64,000 nucleotides of DNA, from contig JAMLIK010000002.1 of assembly GCA_023954195.1 (NCBI GenBank), positions 62,001 to 126,000 on the forward strand, read 5' to 3'. Below, in pieces: positions 63,848 to 64,000 of the stretch (positions within the stretch are counted from its first letter, which is position 1; every line of letters starts with the position of its first letter). Source of the stretch: Xanthobacteraceae bacterium (GTDB lineage: Bacteria > Pseudomonadota > Alphaproteobacteria > Rhizobiales > Xanthobacteraceae). The notes beneath the pieces were generated by a model. The model saw only the letters and a program-made list of their open reading frames with translations, had not been told where the DNA came from and ran no database searches. Position numbers and translations under genes: made by a program.

Positions 63848-64000
63848 GCGCGCCCCGCCGCTTCGATGCGATGTCGCGGTTCAACGTCGCCGCGCTGGCG
63901 CTGGGGCTCGCGTTCCTGTACCTGCCGATCGTGATCCTGGTGATCTATTCGTTCAACGCCTCGCAACTGGTCACGGTCTGGGGCGGCTGGTCGCTGCGCT
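63844..64000 (+). CDS. potI: Polyamine-type ABC importer permease (PotC/PotI-like), partial
   Basis: The first 52 residues only; the window ends inside. ALALGLAFLYLPIVILVIYS followed by FNASQLVTVWGGWSLR is the classic PotC/PotI opening. ATGA overlap with potH. The periplasmic binding protein, absent upstream, is expected further on. Confidence 0.85.
   Translation, partial: MSAPRRFDAMSRFNVAALALGLAFLYLPIVILVIYSFNASQLVTVWGGWSLR

Noticed and set aside
1-64000. tRNA or rRNA genes
   Set aside because: Inspection of the intergenic regions showed no T-loop/acceptor pattern or rRNA sequence. A covariance-model scan was not possible here.

Overview
The window is a continuous piece of a GC-rich (roughly two-thirds G+C by eye) alphaproteobacterial chromosome. 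Gene content and order point to the Nitrobacteraceae/Bradyrhizobiaceae (Rhodopseudomonas, Bradyrhizobium, Afipia, Nitrobacter type). Pointers are a GapR (DUF2312) gene near DUF1244, DUF1036 and pyk, a split pntAA-pntAB-pntB transhydrogenase preceded by an aa3-oxidase subunit IV gene, SorAB sulfite dehydrogenase, a phasin, TTAA-N7-TTAA CtrA-type boxes, and several families of short dispersed palindromic repeats. No rRNA, tRNA, CRISPR array, integrase or intact insertion sequence was found. This assignment is inference from families, not a database match.

Layout. 1-2.6 kb: SbcCD/YhaN-type ATPase (cut by the window edge) and its phosphoesterase. 2.6-9.1 kb: rlmJ, an outer-membrane beta-barrel gene, uvrC, pgsA, moaD, moaE, prmB. 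9.15-12.5 kb: a plus-strand cassette headed by a perfect 45-bp palindrome that looks like an NsrR-type (nitric-oxide-sensing Rrf2) operator over a -35 box. It encodes DUF2249, a 12-helix NnrS/heme-copper-oxidase-like membrane protein, a double-DUF2249 protein, a MIP18/DUF59 Fe-S protein, a 70-residue unknown and a DUF1971 cupin. 12.5-22 kb: GT39 glycosyltransferase, lepA, a MarR/OmpR/EnvZ-type regulatory operon, ilvE, a MATE pump. 22.3-28.7 kb: phasin, a repeat-rich gap with an IS110 relic, and a complete livJHMGF-type ABC importer. 29.5-35 kb: Ybak deacylase, amidohydrolase, rpmJ, TPR protein, large mechanosensitive channel. 35-38.9 kb: sorAB, pyk, DUF1036. 39-46 kb: DUF1244, gapR, a DUF882 peptidase, an L,D-transpeptidase and a TacA-like sigma-54 response regulator, a group suggestive of cell-cycle and envelope control. 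46-52 kb: M3 peptidase, a MazE/Doc-type toxin-antitoxin pair with its promoter buried in a palindrome, COX IV, pntAA/AB/B. 52-56.3 kb: chaA, cupin, a Cys/His-rich secreted protein with an outer-membrane partner, an unknown membrane-anchored protein. 56.4-64 kb: rpsU, aqpZ, purEK, two DUF465 genes, an FAD oxidoreductase and the start of a polyamine-type ABC importer (cut by the edge).

Many genes form tight operons with 1- or 4-base stop/start overlaps (moaE-prmB, pgsA-moaD, livH-M-G-F, the DUF2249 cassette, DUF1036-pyk, purE-purK, potH-potI). Intergenic spaces over about 120 bp are largely filled by dispersed palindromic repeats, one of which runs into the 3' end of pyk.
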